Positions 1 to 8,700 of a DNA stretch of 21,201 nucleotides are shown here, one piece after another. The first letter of the stretch is position 1. Every line of letters starts with the position of its first letter. The notes under the pieces are model-generated. The model was not told the origin of the DNA and did not search any database. It saw only the letters and a program-made list of their open reading frames with translations. The stretch lies in contig CABPWH010000037.1 of NCBI GenBank assembly GCA_902461085.1, positions 1-21,201 on the forward strand. Reading direction: 5' to 3'. This DNA is from an uncultured Collinsella sp. (GTDB taxonomy: Bacteria; Actinomycetota; Coriobacteriia; Coriobacteriales; Coriobacteriaceae). Made by a program: the position numbers and the translations under genes.

Positions 1-609
1 GCATATCTATGGTGGGCGGGGGCGCTCGCCGGGGGGGAGCCGGTTCCCGGCGGTGGCAGCGCGAGCGCCTTTGTGGGCGCGCTGGGCGCCTCGCTGTGCG
101 GAATGGTTGCCCGCTACGGTGCGACTAATCCCGCGCTTGCTGATCGTGCGGATGACCTGACGCGCGCGTTTGCCCAGGCTGATGAGCTGGCCCAGGAGCT
201 TGTCGAGTTGGTTTCCGAGGACGTTCGTGCCTACAGGCGGGTGTCCGCGGCGTACGGTATTCCGCGTGACGATCCGGCTCGAGCGACCGCGATTCAGGAT
301 GCGCTGCATGTGGCCGCTATGCCGCCGTATCGCATTATGGATGCCTGCGGGCGTGCGCTGGCGCTGCTCGAGGACATGGCCGACAAGGGTTCGCGTCAGC
401 TGCTGTCCGATGTGGCGTGCGGCGCCGTGTTCTGCCGTGCCGCTATGCAGGGCGCGAGCTTGACGCTCTTTGCGAACACCACGTCTATGAAAGATCGCGC
501 TCGTGCTGAGGAGCTCGAGACGGCGTGTGATGAGTTGCTCGACACATGGTTGCCGCGCGCCGATGCGCTGGCGCGCCGCGCCTCCGACGCTGCAAGGAAG
601 AGAGGATAG
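1..609 (+). CDS. fchA: FchA-type methenyl-THF cyclohydrolase / cyclodeaminase family protein (5' truncated)
   Basis: The frame is open from base 1 to the TAG at 607-609 (202 residues visible), so the N-terminus lies outside the window; an internal GTG at 73 falls after the family motif and is not the start. The glycine-rich motif PVPGGGSASAF at nt 40-72 followed by GALGASLCGMVARY is the N-terminal signature of the formiminotransferase-cyclodeaminase/FchA family, an all-helical fold usually a little over 200 residues, so perhaps only 10-20 residues are missing. Family members hydrolyse 5,10-methenyl-THF to 10-formyl-THF or deaminate formimino-THF. The stop is 2 nt before folD, so the two are translationally close and in one operon. 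The FolD partner lacks its cyclohydrolase residues, which favours the cyclohydrolase role; this is inference. Confidence 0.88.
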   Translation, partial: AYLWWAGALAGGEPVPGGGSASAFVGALGASLCGMVARYGATNPALADRADDLTRAFAQADELAQELVELVSEDVRAYRRVSAAYGIPRDDPARATAIQDALHVAAMPPYRIMDACGRALALLEDMADKGSRQLLSDVACGAVFCRAAMQGASLTLFANTTSMKDRARAEELETACDELLDTWLPRADALARRASDAARKRG

Positions 610-611
610 CC

Positions 612-1466
612 ATGGCTGAACTGCTGAAGGGTGCTCCCGTTGCTCGCGCTTTGACCGAGGAGCTCGTTGCTCGCTGCGTTGCTTTGCGCGAACGCGGCGT
701 TGTGCCGACGCTAGCCATTGTTCGTGTGGGCGAGCGCGAGGACGACCTGTCCTACGAGCGCGGTGCCCTCAAGCGCTGCGAAAAAGTGGGGATTGAGGCT
801 CGTCGCGTTTTGCTTTCTGCCGATGTTTCGCAGGACGAGCTGTTGACGGCCATCGAGGACATCAATACCGATTCGGCTGTTCATGGCTGTTTGATGTTCC
901 GCCCGCTGCCCGCCGGCCTTGACGAGAACGCCGTCGCCGCAGCGCTCGATCCCGCCAAGGATGTTGACTCCATGACGCCGGCTTCGCTGCTCGCCACGCT
1001 TTCGGGGCGCGGCGAGGGTTTTGCCCCCTGCACGGCCGAAGCCGTGCTTGCTTTGCTGGATCATTACGGCGTTGAGCTGGATGGAGCTAAGGTTGCTGTG
1101 GTCGGGCGCTCGCTGGTGATCGGGCATCCCGTTGCCGCCATGCTTACGGCGCGCAATGCCACAGTGACGACGTGCCATACGCATACGCGCGACCTTGCTG
1201 CCGAGTGCCGTGCGGCTGATATTGTGGTTGCGGCCGTTGGGCGCGCGCACACGATTGGTGTGGACGCGGTTCGCGAGGGCCAGACGATCATCGATGTGGG
1301 CATTAACTGGGATGAGGACGCTGGCAAGCTGGTGGGTGACGTCGATTTTGTTGCCGCGGAGCCGGTCGTTAACGCCATCACGCCCGTGCCGGGCGGCGTG
1401 GGGGCTGTGACCACCGCGATTCTCGCCAAACACGTGATCGAGGCGGCGGAGCGTGCATCGAAATAG
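612..1466 (+). CDS. folD: FolD-like methylene-THF dehydrogenase lacking cyclohydrolase residues
   Basis: 284 residues, typical FolD length. The start ATG at 612 has an upstream GAGAGGA; a longer in-frame reading from 546 would overlap fchA and is rejected. Family features: the N-terminal catalytic domain, PCTAEAVLALL (about 141-151), the NAD(P)-binding stretch VVGRSLVIGHPVA, VIDVGIN-like IIDVGIN, and the C-terminal PVPGGVGAVTTA. The active site is changed: in the motif Y-x3-K that holds the catalytic lysine (E. coli K54), this protein has Y48-E-R-G-A52, so the lysine is Ala. The glutamine of the usual LVQLPLP motif is Phe96 (LMFRPLP). The aspartate of DVD is kept (D119). Family mutants at this lysine lose cyclohydrolase but can keep dehydrogenase activity, so a dehydrogenase-only enzyme working with the adjacent FchA is the likely reading. 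Cytoplasmic one-carbon metabolism. Confidence 0.9.
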   Translation: MAELLKGAPVARALTEELVARCVALRERGVVPTLAIVRVGEREDDLSYERGALKRCEKVGIEARRVLLSADVSQDELLTAIEDINTDSAVHGCLMFRPLPAGLDENAVAAALDPAKDVDSMTPASLLATLSGRGEGFAPCTAEAVLALLDHYGVELDGAKVAVVGRSLVIGHPVAAMLTARNATVTTCHTHTRDLAAECRAADIVVAAVGRAHTIGVDAVREGQTIIDVGINWDEDAGKLVGDVDFVAAEPVVNAITPVPGGVGAVTTAILAKHVIEAAERASK

Positions 1467-1523
1467 GCTTTTGACCACAAGGGCTGCCGAGGCCGTGGTT
1501 TCGCCCTTTCTGCGCCGAAGCGA

Positions 1524-1529
1524 TACACT
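1524..1529 (+). promoter_or_regulatory. Possible -10 element for the C69 dipeptidase gene
   Basis: TACACT lies 37 nt before the ATG at 1566 in the gap after folD. No good -35 hexamer is seen 16-18 nt upstream. Weak evidence, based only on resemblance to TATAAT and position. Confidence 0.3.
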
Positions 1530-1552
1530 GTTGCCGTTTGATTTCTTCGCTC

Positions 1553-1559
1553 AAGGAGG
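1553..1559 (+). promoter_or_regulatory. Ribosome binding site deciding the pepD start
   Basis: AAGGAGG at 1553-1559 is a near-perfect Shine-Dalgarno. An ATG at 1560 abuts it and is too close; the ATG at 1566 has a 6-nt spacer and is the better start. Confidence 0.7.
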
Positions 1560-1565
1560 ATGCGC

Positions 1566-3089
1566 ATGCCGTGCACAACGATTCTGGTCGGTAAAAACGC
1601 AAGCTACGACGGGTCGACCCTGGTCGCGCGTAACGAGGACTCGTCCAACGGGGTATTTGAGCCCAAGCGCATGCGCGTAGTGCATCCCGACGAGCAGCCG
1701 CGTGTCTACACGAGCGTCCTGAGCCACCTGACCGTTGAGCTGCCCGATAACCCCATGCGCTATACGAGCGTCCCCGATGTTGTCCCGGGCCACGGTATCT
1801 GGGCCGAGGCCGGTTTCAACGAGCTCAATGTTGGCATGTCCGCAACCGAGACGCTCACCACCAACGAGCGCGTCCGCGGCGCCGACCCGCTTGTGGACTA
1901 CGTGCCCGCTAGGGGCAACGAAGGCGAGGATGGATACGTTCCGGCACAGCCCGGTGGCCTGGGCGAGGAGGACATGGTGACCCTGGTCCTGCCGTACGCC
2001 AAGTCCGCCCGCGACGGCGTTCGTGTCCTGGGCGACTTGCTCGAGCGCTACGGCACCTACGAGAACAACGGCATCGCCTTTAGCGACGTGGACGAGATCT
2101 GGTGGCTCGAGACCATCGGCGGCCACCACTGGATTGCCAAGCGCGTGCCTGACGACGCCTATGTGACCATGCCCAACCAGCTGGGTATCGACAGCTTTGA
2201 CCTGGATGACGCCGAGGGCGCCCAGACCGACCACATGTGCTCGGCCGACCTGCGCTCCTGGATGGCCGAGTGGCATCTGGACCTGACGCTGGGCGTCGAG
2301 GGCGACGGTCCGGCGACGGTCTTTAACCCGCGCGAGGCCTTTGGCTCGCACAGCGACAGCGACCATGTCTACAACACGCCGCGCGCGTGGTACATGCAGC
2401 GCTGCCTCAACCCCAGCGACGTGTGGGATGGTCCCGAGGCCGACTACACGCCCGAGAGCGACGATATCCCCTGGAGCCGCGTGCCCGAGCGCAAGGTGAC
2501 CATCGAGGACATCAAGTACGTGCTTTCGAGCCACTACCAAGGCACGGAGTACGACTGCTACGGCAGCAAGGGCACGCCCGCCACGCGCGGCGCCTATCGC
2601 CCCATCGGCATCAACCGCAACAGCCAGCTCGCCGTGTTGCAGCTGCGCCCCTATGCGCAGCCGGCCTATCGCGCCGTGCAGTGGATGGCCTTTGGCTCCA
2701 ACTCGTTTAACGCGCTGGTTCCGCTGTACGCCAACGTCGAGACCATGCCCGAGTACTATGCCGACACGCAGGCTCGCGTGACGTCCGAAAACTTCTACTG
2801 GGCCAACCGCCTGATCGGTGCCCTGGCCGACGTCCGTTTCCATGAGTGCGGCCGCGCGGTCGAGGATTATCAGGAGAAGATCGGTGGCATGGGCCACAAG
2901 CAGATCCATGACGTCGACGCTGCCGTAGCCGCTCTGCCCGAGGTCGAGGTGCCTGCCGAGCTTGCACGCGCCAACGAGGCCTTTGCCGAGCGTGTTCGCG
3001 TGGAGACCGATGCCCTGCTGGGCAAGGTGCTTTACACCACGAGCTGCGCCATGAAGAACTCTTTCGCGATGAATGACAACGTGAGGTAG
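1566..3089 (+). CDS. pepD: C69 family dipeptidase (PepD-like)
   Basis: 507 residues from ATG 1566. The N-terminus MPCTTILVGKNASYDGST followed by LVARNED is the signature of the C69 family (Ntn hydrolase fold; Lactobacillus PepD type), in which the Cys, here residue 3, becomes the N-terminal nucleophile after processing. Other family-like blocks include GIWAEAGFNELNVGMSATET, EIWWLETIGGHHWIAKRVP and YHGT-like region SSHYQGTEYDCYG. These enzymes hydrolyse a range of dipeptides. No signal peptide is visible and the protein should be cytoplasmic. It starts 99 nt after folD with its own strong Shine-Dalgarno, so it may be a separate unit. Family identity is secure; substrate range cannot be read from sequence. 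Confidence 0.92.
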   Translation: MPCTTILVGKNASYDGSTLVARNEDSSNGVFEPKRMRVVHPDEQPRVYTSVLSHLTVELPDNPMRYTSVPDVVPGHGIWAEAGFNELNVGMSATETLTTNERVRGADPLVDYVPARGNEGEDGYVPAQPGGLGEEDMVTLVLPYAKSARDGVRVLGDLLERYGTYENNGIAFSDVDEIWWLETIGGHHWIAKRVPDDAYVTMPNQLGIDSFDLDDAEGAQTDHMCSADLRSWMAEWHLDLTLGVEGDGPATVFNPREAFGSHSDSDHVYNTPRAWYMQRCLNPSDVWDGPEADYTPESDDIPWSRVPERKVTIEDIKYVLSSHYQGTEYDCYGSKGTPATRGAYRPIGINRNSQLAVLQLRPYAQPAYRAVQWMAFGSNSFNALVPLYANVETMPEYYADTQARVTSENFYWANRLIGALADVRFHECGRAVEDYQEKIGGMGHKQIHDVDAAVAALPEVEVPAELARANEAFAERVRVETDALLGKVLYTTSCAMKNSFAMNDNVR

Positions 3090-3123
3090 GGATTTCCCGT
3101 CGATCGAATAGCGCTAAAACGCT

Positions 3124-3153
3124 TTGTCGCTTTCGCTCAATCTTGGGTACAAG
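3124..3153 (+). promoter_or_regulatory. Possible promoter for the phasin-like/aarF operon
   Basis: TTGTCG (3124-3129) and TACAAG (3148-3153) are separated by 18 nt, each matching 4 of 6 consensus positions, and lie 36 nt upstream of the ATG at 3189. Moderate to weak. Confidence 0.35.
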
Positions 3154-3188
3154 AACGCCAATGCAGTTGTTTGTGATTGGAGATAACC

Positions 3189-3605
3189 ATGGTTATGAAA
3201 CTCGATCAGCTTGTTAACGGCGCCATTAACGTGGGCTTTGGCGCTGCCGCCGTTGCTGTCGAAGGCGGCAAGAAGGTCCTCGACGACCTTAACACCAAGG
3301 GCGAGCAGGTCCGCAAGGACACCACCACCCCCGATATCGCCCGCAGTGTGTCCGACATGTTCGAGCAGGCCGGCGGTACCATCTCCGATCTGACCGAGCG
3401 CTTGGGCATGCAGGGCGAGACCGCGGCCCAGCGCGTGCTTGACGAGCTCATCCTTGCCCGGGTCCGCGTCATGACCGCCCCCGAGCGCACGGCCTTCCTG
3501 GCCCATGTGCGCGACATCGTCGATTCGGTCGAGGACAACGTGACCTCGGTGCCCGTCGAGTCCGTTGAGCCCGACGATGCGAAGGATACCGAAGAGGCCG
3601 AGTAG
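3189..3605 (+). CDS. Phasin-like helical protein upstream of AarF/UbiB kinase
   Basis: 138 residues from ATG 3189, preceded by TTGGAGATAACC; a further ATG at 3195 is also possible, and a TTG at 3177 lies inside the Shine-Dalgarno region and is rejected. The sequence begins with a small apolar stretch (VNGAINVGFGAAAVAVEGG), then predicted long amphipathic helices (VLDDLNTKGEQVRKD, TISDLTERLGM, RVLDELILARVRVM) and a very acidic tail (EPDDAKDTEEAE). This resembles phasin / PHA-synthesis-regulator-like proteins, which are short coiled-coil proteins that bind surfaces or partners; the match is by composition and pattern, not by a diagnostic motif. It ends 8 nt before the AarF-type kinase gene, so the two are co-transcribed and may act together. 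Function unknown. Confidence 0.75.
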   Translation: MVMKLDQLVNGAINVGFGAAAVAVEGGKKVLDDLNTKGEQVRKDTTTPDIARSVSDMFEQAGGTISDLTERLGMQGETAAQRVLDELILARVRVMTAPERTAFLAHVRDIVDSVEDNVTSVPVESVEPDDAKDTEEAE

Positions 3606-3613
3606 CAGCGCAG

Positions 3614-5377
3614 ATGGCAGATTCCACCACCGATTACAACAATCTAGATCCTTTGGGTGACGAGGCGGCGGTTGTCGATGAGGTCGATGCCGCCGTCTCG
3701 GGCGCTCGCAAAAAGCCGCGCGCTGTCGATATGGTGCCCGAAGAGCCCGACGCGATGGCGCCGGACGAGGAATACCAGCTCACGCCGGCGGGTCGCCGCG
3801 AACGCATCGGGCAGATTGTTCGCTTGGTCAAAAAGTACCGTGTGTGGGGTAACCTCACGCCGGTTCGCTTGCGCCGCCTGCTCGAGGAGCTCGGCCCCAT
3901 GTTCGTCAAGATGGGGCAGATTCTGGCCAACCGGTCCGAGATTCTGCCGCAACGCTTTTGCGACGAGCTGCGTCGTCTGCGCTCCGACGTGGAGCCGGTG
4001 CCGTACGAGGCGGTGCTTCGCTGCCTGGAGGAAGAATACGGCCTGCGCCTGGGGGAGATGTTCGATGCGATCGACCCCAACCCGCTTGGTAGCGCATCGC
4101 TCGCGCAGGTGCACCGCGCTCGTCTGGTGACGGGCGAGGACGTGGCCGTCAAGGTGCAGCGCCCCGGTGCGCAGCAGGTTATGGCACAGGACATCGATAT
4201 CATCCGCTCGGTGGTGCGTATCGTTTCCAAGTTCGTCAACACCGATCAATTCGTTGACCTGCACGGCGTGGTCGAGGAGCTGTGGACCTCGTTTCGCGAG
4301 GAGACCAACTTTTTGGCCGAGGCCAAAAACCTCAACGACTTCTACGAGTTCCATAAGAGCGTTCATGGCGTGACGTGCCCCAAATCCTATCTGGACCTGT
4401 GCACCGAACACGTGGTGGTTATGGACTACGTCGACGGCATTTCGATCGCCGATCCTGAACGCTTAGTGGCCGAGGGCTATGACTTGGAAAAGATCGGTGC
4501 CGCGATTGTCGAGGACTACTCGACGCAGGTGCTCGACGACGGCTTTTTCCATGCCGACCCGCATGCGGGAAACATCATCCTCAAGGACGGTATTGTCTAC
4601 TTTATCGACTTGGGTATGGTCGGACGTATGTCGAGCCATGACCGCGGTATCGTCAAAGACATGATTTTCGCCGTGGCCGAGGGTGACGTGCCCAAGCTCA
4701 AGGATTCGCTCATGCGCTTTGCCGTGACGCGCGGCGATTCGGCCGAGCTTGACCATTCGGCCTTTTTGTCCGACTTGGACTTTATTGTTGCCGACTTTGC
4801 CGGGCTCGACCTTAAAGACCTGGATATCGGCGAGTTTTTGACCTCGCTGTTAAACCTCGCGCGTAAGAATGACGTTGAGCTGCCGAGCGTGGTGACGATG
4901 TTCGCCCGCGGCATGGTGACGCTCGAGGGCCTGTTGACCGAGTACATGCCCAACGTCAACATGATCCAGATCATCCAGACGCACATCAAAAACGAGAAGA
5001 GCACCTACGCCCGCATGCGCGAGATGAGCCGCGACTTTGCAGCGAGCAGTTATCGCGCGGCGAAGGGCTCGCTCGAGGCGGCCGAGTATCTGGGCTTGGC
5101 TTCGCGCATGCTTACGCGCGGCCAGCTTAAGGTAAACACGCAGATCATGAGCAGCGATAAGGCGCTGCGACAGCTAGGTGGGATTATCGACCGCATGTCG
5201 ATGGCTATCGTTATCGCCGGCCTGTTTATCGGTTCGTCGGTGGTGTACTACGCGCGCATCGAGCCGGTTGTGTTTGGTATCCCGGTCATTGGCTTTATGG
5301 GCTACGTGAGCGCGCTGGTGCTGGCGCTTATGCTGGGCCGCAATATCTGGCTCAACAGTCACGGCGGCAAGCACTAG
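3614..5377 (+). CDS. AarF/ABC1/UbiB family atypical kinase
   Basis: 587 residues. Motifs in order: the KxGQ motif VKMGQILANRSEILP (about 98-112); the alanine/glycine-rich loop PLGSASLAQVH (157-167); VAVKVQRP with the ATP-site Lys at 180; EETNFLAEA (229-237, the ExD-type motif); HADPHAGN (313-320, catalytic loop); DLGMVG (332-337, metal-binding DFG equivalent). Two C-terminal hydrophobic segments (about 528-545 and 552-575) match the membrane anchor of UbiB proteins. The N-terminal 50 residues are acidic and variable. Family members are ATPases/kinases supporting isoprenoid-quinone or membrane-lipid metabolism; the actual substrate here is unknown, and the ubi name should not imply ubiquinone synthesis. 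It follows the phasin-like gene by 8 nt and is terminated at 5429-5456. Confidence 0.92.
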   Translation: MADSTTDYNNLDPLGDEAAVVDEVDAAVSGARKKPRAVDMVPEEPDAMAPDEEYQLTPAGRRERIGQIVRLVKKYRVWGNLTPVRLRRLLEELGPMFVKMGQILANRSEILPQRFCDELRRLRSDVEPVPYEAVLRCLEEEYGLRLGEMFDAIDPNPLGSASLAQVHRARLVTGEDVAVKVQRPGAQQVMAQDIDIIRSVVRIVSKFVNTDQFVDLHGVVEELWTSFREETNFLAEAKNLNDFYEFHKSVHGVTCPKSYLDLCTEHVVVMDYVDGISIADPERLVAEGYDLEKIGAAIVEDYSTQVLDDGFFHADPHAGNIILKDGIVYFIDLGMVGRMSSHDRGIVKDMIFAVAEGDVPKLKDSLMRFAVTRGDSAELDHSAFLSDLDFIVADFAGLDLKDLDIGEFLTSLLNLARKNDVELPSVVTMFARGMVTLEGLLTEYMPNVNMIQIIQTHIKNEKSTYARMREMSRDFAASSYRAAKGSLEAAEYLGLASRMLTRGQLKVNTQIMSSDKALRQLGGIIDRMSMAIVIAGLFIGSSVVYYARIEPVVFGIPVIGFMGYVSALVLALMLGRNIWLNSHGGKH

Positions 5378-5428
5378 AGGCTGCGGCCGTCACCGCATTT
5401 TCCTATCGCAAACAATAGCTTTTACCTT

Positions 5429-5456
5429 GGGCTTCGCCTGCGTGCGAGGCCCTTTT
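5429..5456 (+). terminator. Intrinsic terminator of the phasin-like/aarF operon
   Basis: A 9-bp stem (5429-5437 GGGCTTCGC with 5444-5452 GCGAGGCCC, one T-G wobble), a 6-nt loop, then TTTT at 5453-5456. It separates the kinase operon from the riboswitch leader. Confidence 0.8.
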
Positions 5457-5483
5457 GCGTGATACCATTTTGACGGTAATAAT
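5454..5483 (+). promoter_or_regulatory. Possible promoter of the cobalamin-riboswitch operon
   Basis: TAATAA(T) at 5477-5483 could be the -10, with a weak TTTGCG at 5454-5459 as -35 (17-nt spacing); this would start transcription near 5490, before the first riboswitch hairpin. A competing pair, TTGACG (5470-5475) and TAGATG (5492-5497), has better hexamers but would start inside that hairpin. Undecided. Confidence 0.3.
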
Positions 5484-5487
5484 CGAT

Positions 5488-5674
5488 GGCCTAGATGGTG
5501 GTGCGGAGACGCACGAATGCGCGGTTATCCTGCGCATTTGGGAGAATCGGGGTGCAAGTCCCCAGCTGTACCAGTAACCGTAATTCCTCTTGGCTCGGGA
5601 TGCTCGCGTCGCAGATCGGACGACGTGCCCGAGTCGTTAAGGTTAAGTCGGATCGCCTCCCGTCTTGCATGCGG
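5488..5674 (+). ncRNA. Cobalamin (B12) riboswitch
   Basis: Seen in order: hairpin GTGCG/CGCAC with GAGA loop (5501-5514); a 7-bp stem AATGCGC/GCGCATT (5516-5538); the conserved core GGGAGAAT (5540-5547); P5 GGGG/CCCC (5549-5552, 5560-5563) with loop TGCAAGT; the core strand CAGCTGTACCAGTAACC (5563-5579); a peripheral stem GGCTCGGG/CCCGAGTC (5592-5599, 5628-5635) with an inner hairpin; and the B12 box AGTCGGATCGCCTCCCG (5646-5662). Downstream, CCGT/GCGG (5660-5663, 5671-5674) closes a 7-nt loop CTTGCAT whose CTTGCA is exactly complementary to TGCAAG of L5, the L5-L13 kissing interaction typical of this riboswitch family (Rfam Cobalamin type). It leads directly into the transcobalamin-like surface protein operon. 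Cobalamin riboswitches usually repress when ligand is abundant. Confidence 0.9.
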
Positions 5675-5676
5675 CT

Positions 5677-5734
5677 GCGGCTTTTGCCGCCGGTGTGCAT
5701 AGGGCTCTGGAGGGAAGGGGGACCCCGATGGGGG
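5677..5734 (+). promoter_or_regulatory. Riboswitch expression platform and translation start region
   Basis: After L13 comes a hairpin GCGGC-TTTT-GCCGC (5677-5690), then purine-rich ribosome-binding sequence GGAGGGAAGGGGG (5709-5721) and ATG 5728. CCCC (5723-5726) can pair with the upstream G-run or with GGGG at 5730-5734, in the latter case placing the start codon in a small hairpin; CCTCC in the B12 box (5656-5660) is complementary to GGAGG (5709-5713). No T-run terminator is present, so translational control is more likely than attenuation. Inference from base pairing only. Confidence 0.55.
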
Positions 5735-8700
5735 AACTCGAGCGCAACATGCGCGATGACGTGGGGCAGTCTCAAGGCAACGCTCCAAGTACAGACAATG
5801 GGGGACAAATGGATATGTTTGAGGACGAGCGCGAGCGCGCCTCGTTGCATCGCCATGGCGCGATTGCATGCGGTGTAGCCAAGCGCGGCCTGGTGGCATT
5901 CCTGGCCTTCGCGATGGCCTTTGGCACCACGCCGGCTCAGCTGTGGGCCGAGGGCGCCGAGGGCATTGCCGAGGCTGTGGCTCAGGCTGCGACGCCGGGC
6001 GAGGACGCAGCGCTTGCGGGCGGTGCCGCTGAGCAGAGCGGCGCCGAGGTTTCGGATTCTGGGAGCGCGTCTGCAACTAGTGCCGCCACAACTGAGGCGG
6101 CAACTGGCGACGAAGGCTCGGCGACGGGGGAGAGCCCTGCCACGAGCGAGCAGTCTTCGACGGCATCCGCTGGCCAAGCGGGATCTGCCGCCGCGGCTGC
6201 CGTCCAGACAGAGAACCCGACAGAAACCGGCGATGTCGCCAAGAAGCAGGTCGAGGTCTCGTTCTCGATTATCGGCACCGATGCCGACGGCAAGGCCCAG
6301 ACCTGGGTGGCACCTACGCAGCTCAAGCTCGACGAGGGCGCGACGGCTGCGGATGCCTTCATTAAGCTGCAGGAGAAGACGGGCTTCAAGGCGAAGTACG
6401 AACCGAACACGGCATACGGTTTCTACCTCGAAAGCATCACATCCCCGAGCGATGGTCGCACGCTTGCCTACGATCCGACGACTTATGCCTTCTGGCAGCT
6501 GTTCGTCGACGGCGCGTCTTCCTCGGTTGGCGCGAGCAGCGTCAAGCTCACCCAGGGGCAGAAGATTGAGTTTGCCTATACGGCTGGTAGCTCGTCCCCT
6601 GTCGTTAAAGACCAGGTTGCCGCAAATGTGACCGTCATTGGTCGCGATGCCCAGGGCAAGACTCAGACTTGGGTCGATAATGCGCAGTATGTGGTGACGT
6701 CCGGCTCGAGCGCACTTGACCTTACGAAGGTCGCACTCGAGGCGAACGACATTGACGCCGTTGCTGCGGGCTCCTTCATTCTGAGCCTTAAGTACAACGG
6801 TGTTGAGCTGGGTACGCCCCAAGATTATTCGACCTATTGGCAGCTGTTCATCAACGGCAAGTCGAGTGACTATACGGCGGACAATGTCACCATCCATGCC
6901 GGCGATACCGTCACGTGGTTCTACGGTGGCTGGGGCGACCAGTTGCCGTCCGATTCTGTCCATGCTTCTGTTCAGGTTCTCGGTAAGGACAAGGACGGCA
7001 AGCAGCAGGTTTGGGCTTCGACGGGTCAGACGAGTCTCAAGGCAGGCTCCACTGCCAAGGATCTCCTTGAGCAGGTCGGCCTTACTCTCGATGCTGGCGA
7101 ATCGTCTTGGGGCTGGTTCCTCAACGGCATTTATTCGCCCTTCGATGGTAAGTCCTATTGTGGCTATGATGCTGCGACCAATAGCTATTGGCGCTTCTAC
7201 GTAAATGGCAAGTTCGCCGACGTTGGCGCCGGTGCCTACAAGCTCCAGGAGGGTGACGCCGTCACCTTTATGTATGGTGCTGACGCCGATGCCCTCCCCG
7301 GTCAGGTGCTTGGATCCGCCGATGTTATCGGTCCCGATGTCAACGGGAACAATACGCGTTGGGGCACGGCAAGCAATGTTTCTCTGCCCGAAGGCTCCAC
7401 GGCCCAGAACCTTATTGAGGCAGTTTTGAAGGCCAAGGGCGTTGCGTACAACGGCTCCCAGAGCGGTGAGTACTGGTTCCTGAATTCCATTACTTCGCCG
7501 TTCGATCACAAGCCGTATGGTTGGGATGCTGCGACCAATAAATATTGGCATCTGTATATCAACGGAGAGCCCTCCTTACTCTGCGCCAATCAGATTACGC
7601 TCAAGAGCGGCGATAAGGTCACGCTTGCCTATACCACCGATAATTCGCCCATGCCCGATCCCGACAAGATTGTCGTGGATCCGAGCGCGACGACTCCTGA
7701 TTGGGATGCCGAGTGGGCCGGCTACGGCAACAGTGGCAACGGTTCGACCGTAACGGATGCCAAGACGCCTGCGCAGGCCGCCGGTCTTAAGTGGGCCTTC
7801 GATTGGAAGGCCGAGTCTGGTCAGCAGCATGCCAACTGCAGCGAGCCTGTCATTGCTAACGGCTTTGTGTACATCGCGACCGAGAACGAGCTCATTAAGA
7901 TCGATTCGTCCACGGGCAAAAAGGTTGCCTCTGCGCCGCTTGCCTCCAAGGTGAGCTATACCTCTCGTCCGATCTATACCAATGGCCTTATCATCGTTCC
8001 GCTCAACGGCGGTGCGGTCCAGGCGATTACTGCAGACAAGCTGATCTGCAAGTGGCTGACGCCTGGTTTGACGGACTTGACGCAGAGCTCCTGCACCGTC
8101 GTTTCGGACGGCGAGTACGTCTATGTAGGCTCGGTCGATATTTCGTATGACGAGAATTACAACGCGACCTACGGCAACGGCTCCTTTGCGCGCATTAAGA
8201 TTGCCACGGGCGAAGTTTCTTGGCAGAACATCGACCCTGCCGAGGGCTATTACTGGACTGGTGCGGCTTTGACGGATAAGTATGCCATCGTTCCTACGAG
8301 CGCGGGTACGCTTAAGTGCATTGATAAGACGACGGGCGATGTCGTTTCGACCATGAAGCTCGGCGCTGTCGCAAATGCCGATTGCATTGCCGATCCGTCC
8401 AATGGTTCGACCTTCTATCAGATGACGCACGACGGAAAGCTCCATGTGATTTCGCTTTCGGCGAAGGGCGTGCTGAGTGAACAGAAGACGGTTGATCTGG
8501 GCCTTACGAATAATCTGAGCGCCCCTGCGGTGTCTGGTGACAATCTGATTGTCGGCGGACAGACGGCTACGGGCTCTGCTCTGGTTCTCTATAACCTGAA
8601 GACGGGTAAGACCACGATGGTCGCTGCTGCCGACGGCAAGGCGCTGCCGGCTGGCCTCAACGGTATTGCTGCTACTCCGCTGGTGAGTGTTCAGGGCGGC

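Noticed and set aside
1475..1517. Possible terminator after folD (AAGGGC ... GCCCTT)
   Set aside because: Short stem with a long loop, a competing ACCAC/GTGGT pairing and only TTTC after it.
1551..2909. A 452-codon minus-strand open frame opposite the C69 dipeptidase
   Set aside because: Antisense shadow caused by codon bias; no motif.
5491..7551. A 686-codon open frame on the minus strand opposite the riboswitch and DUF4430 domains
   Set aside because: It is antisense to a gene with clear domains and a riboswitch; its composition is that of a reversed high-GC coding strand and no domain is visible.
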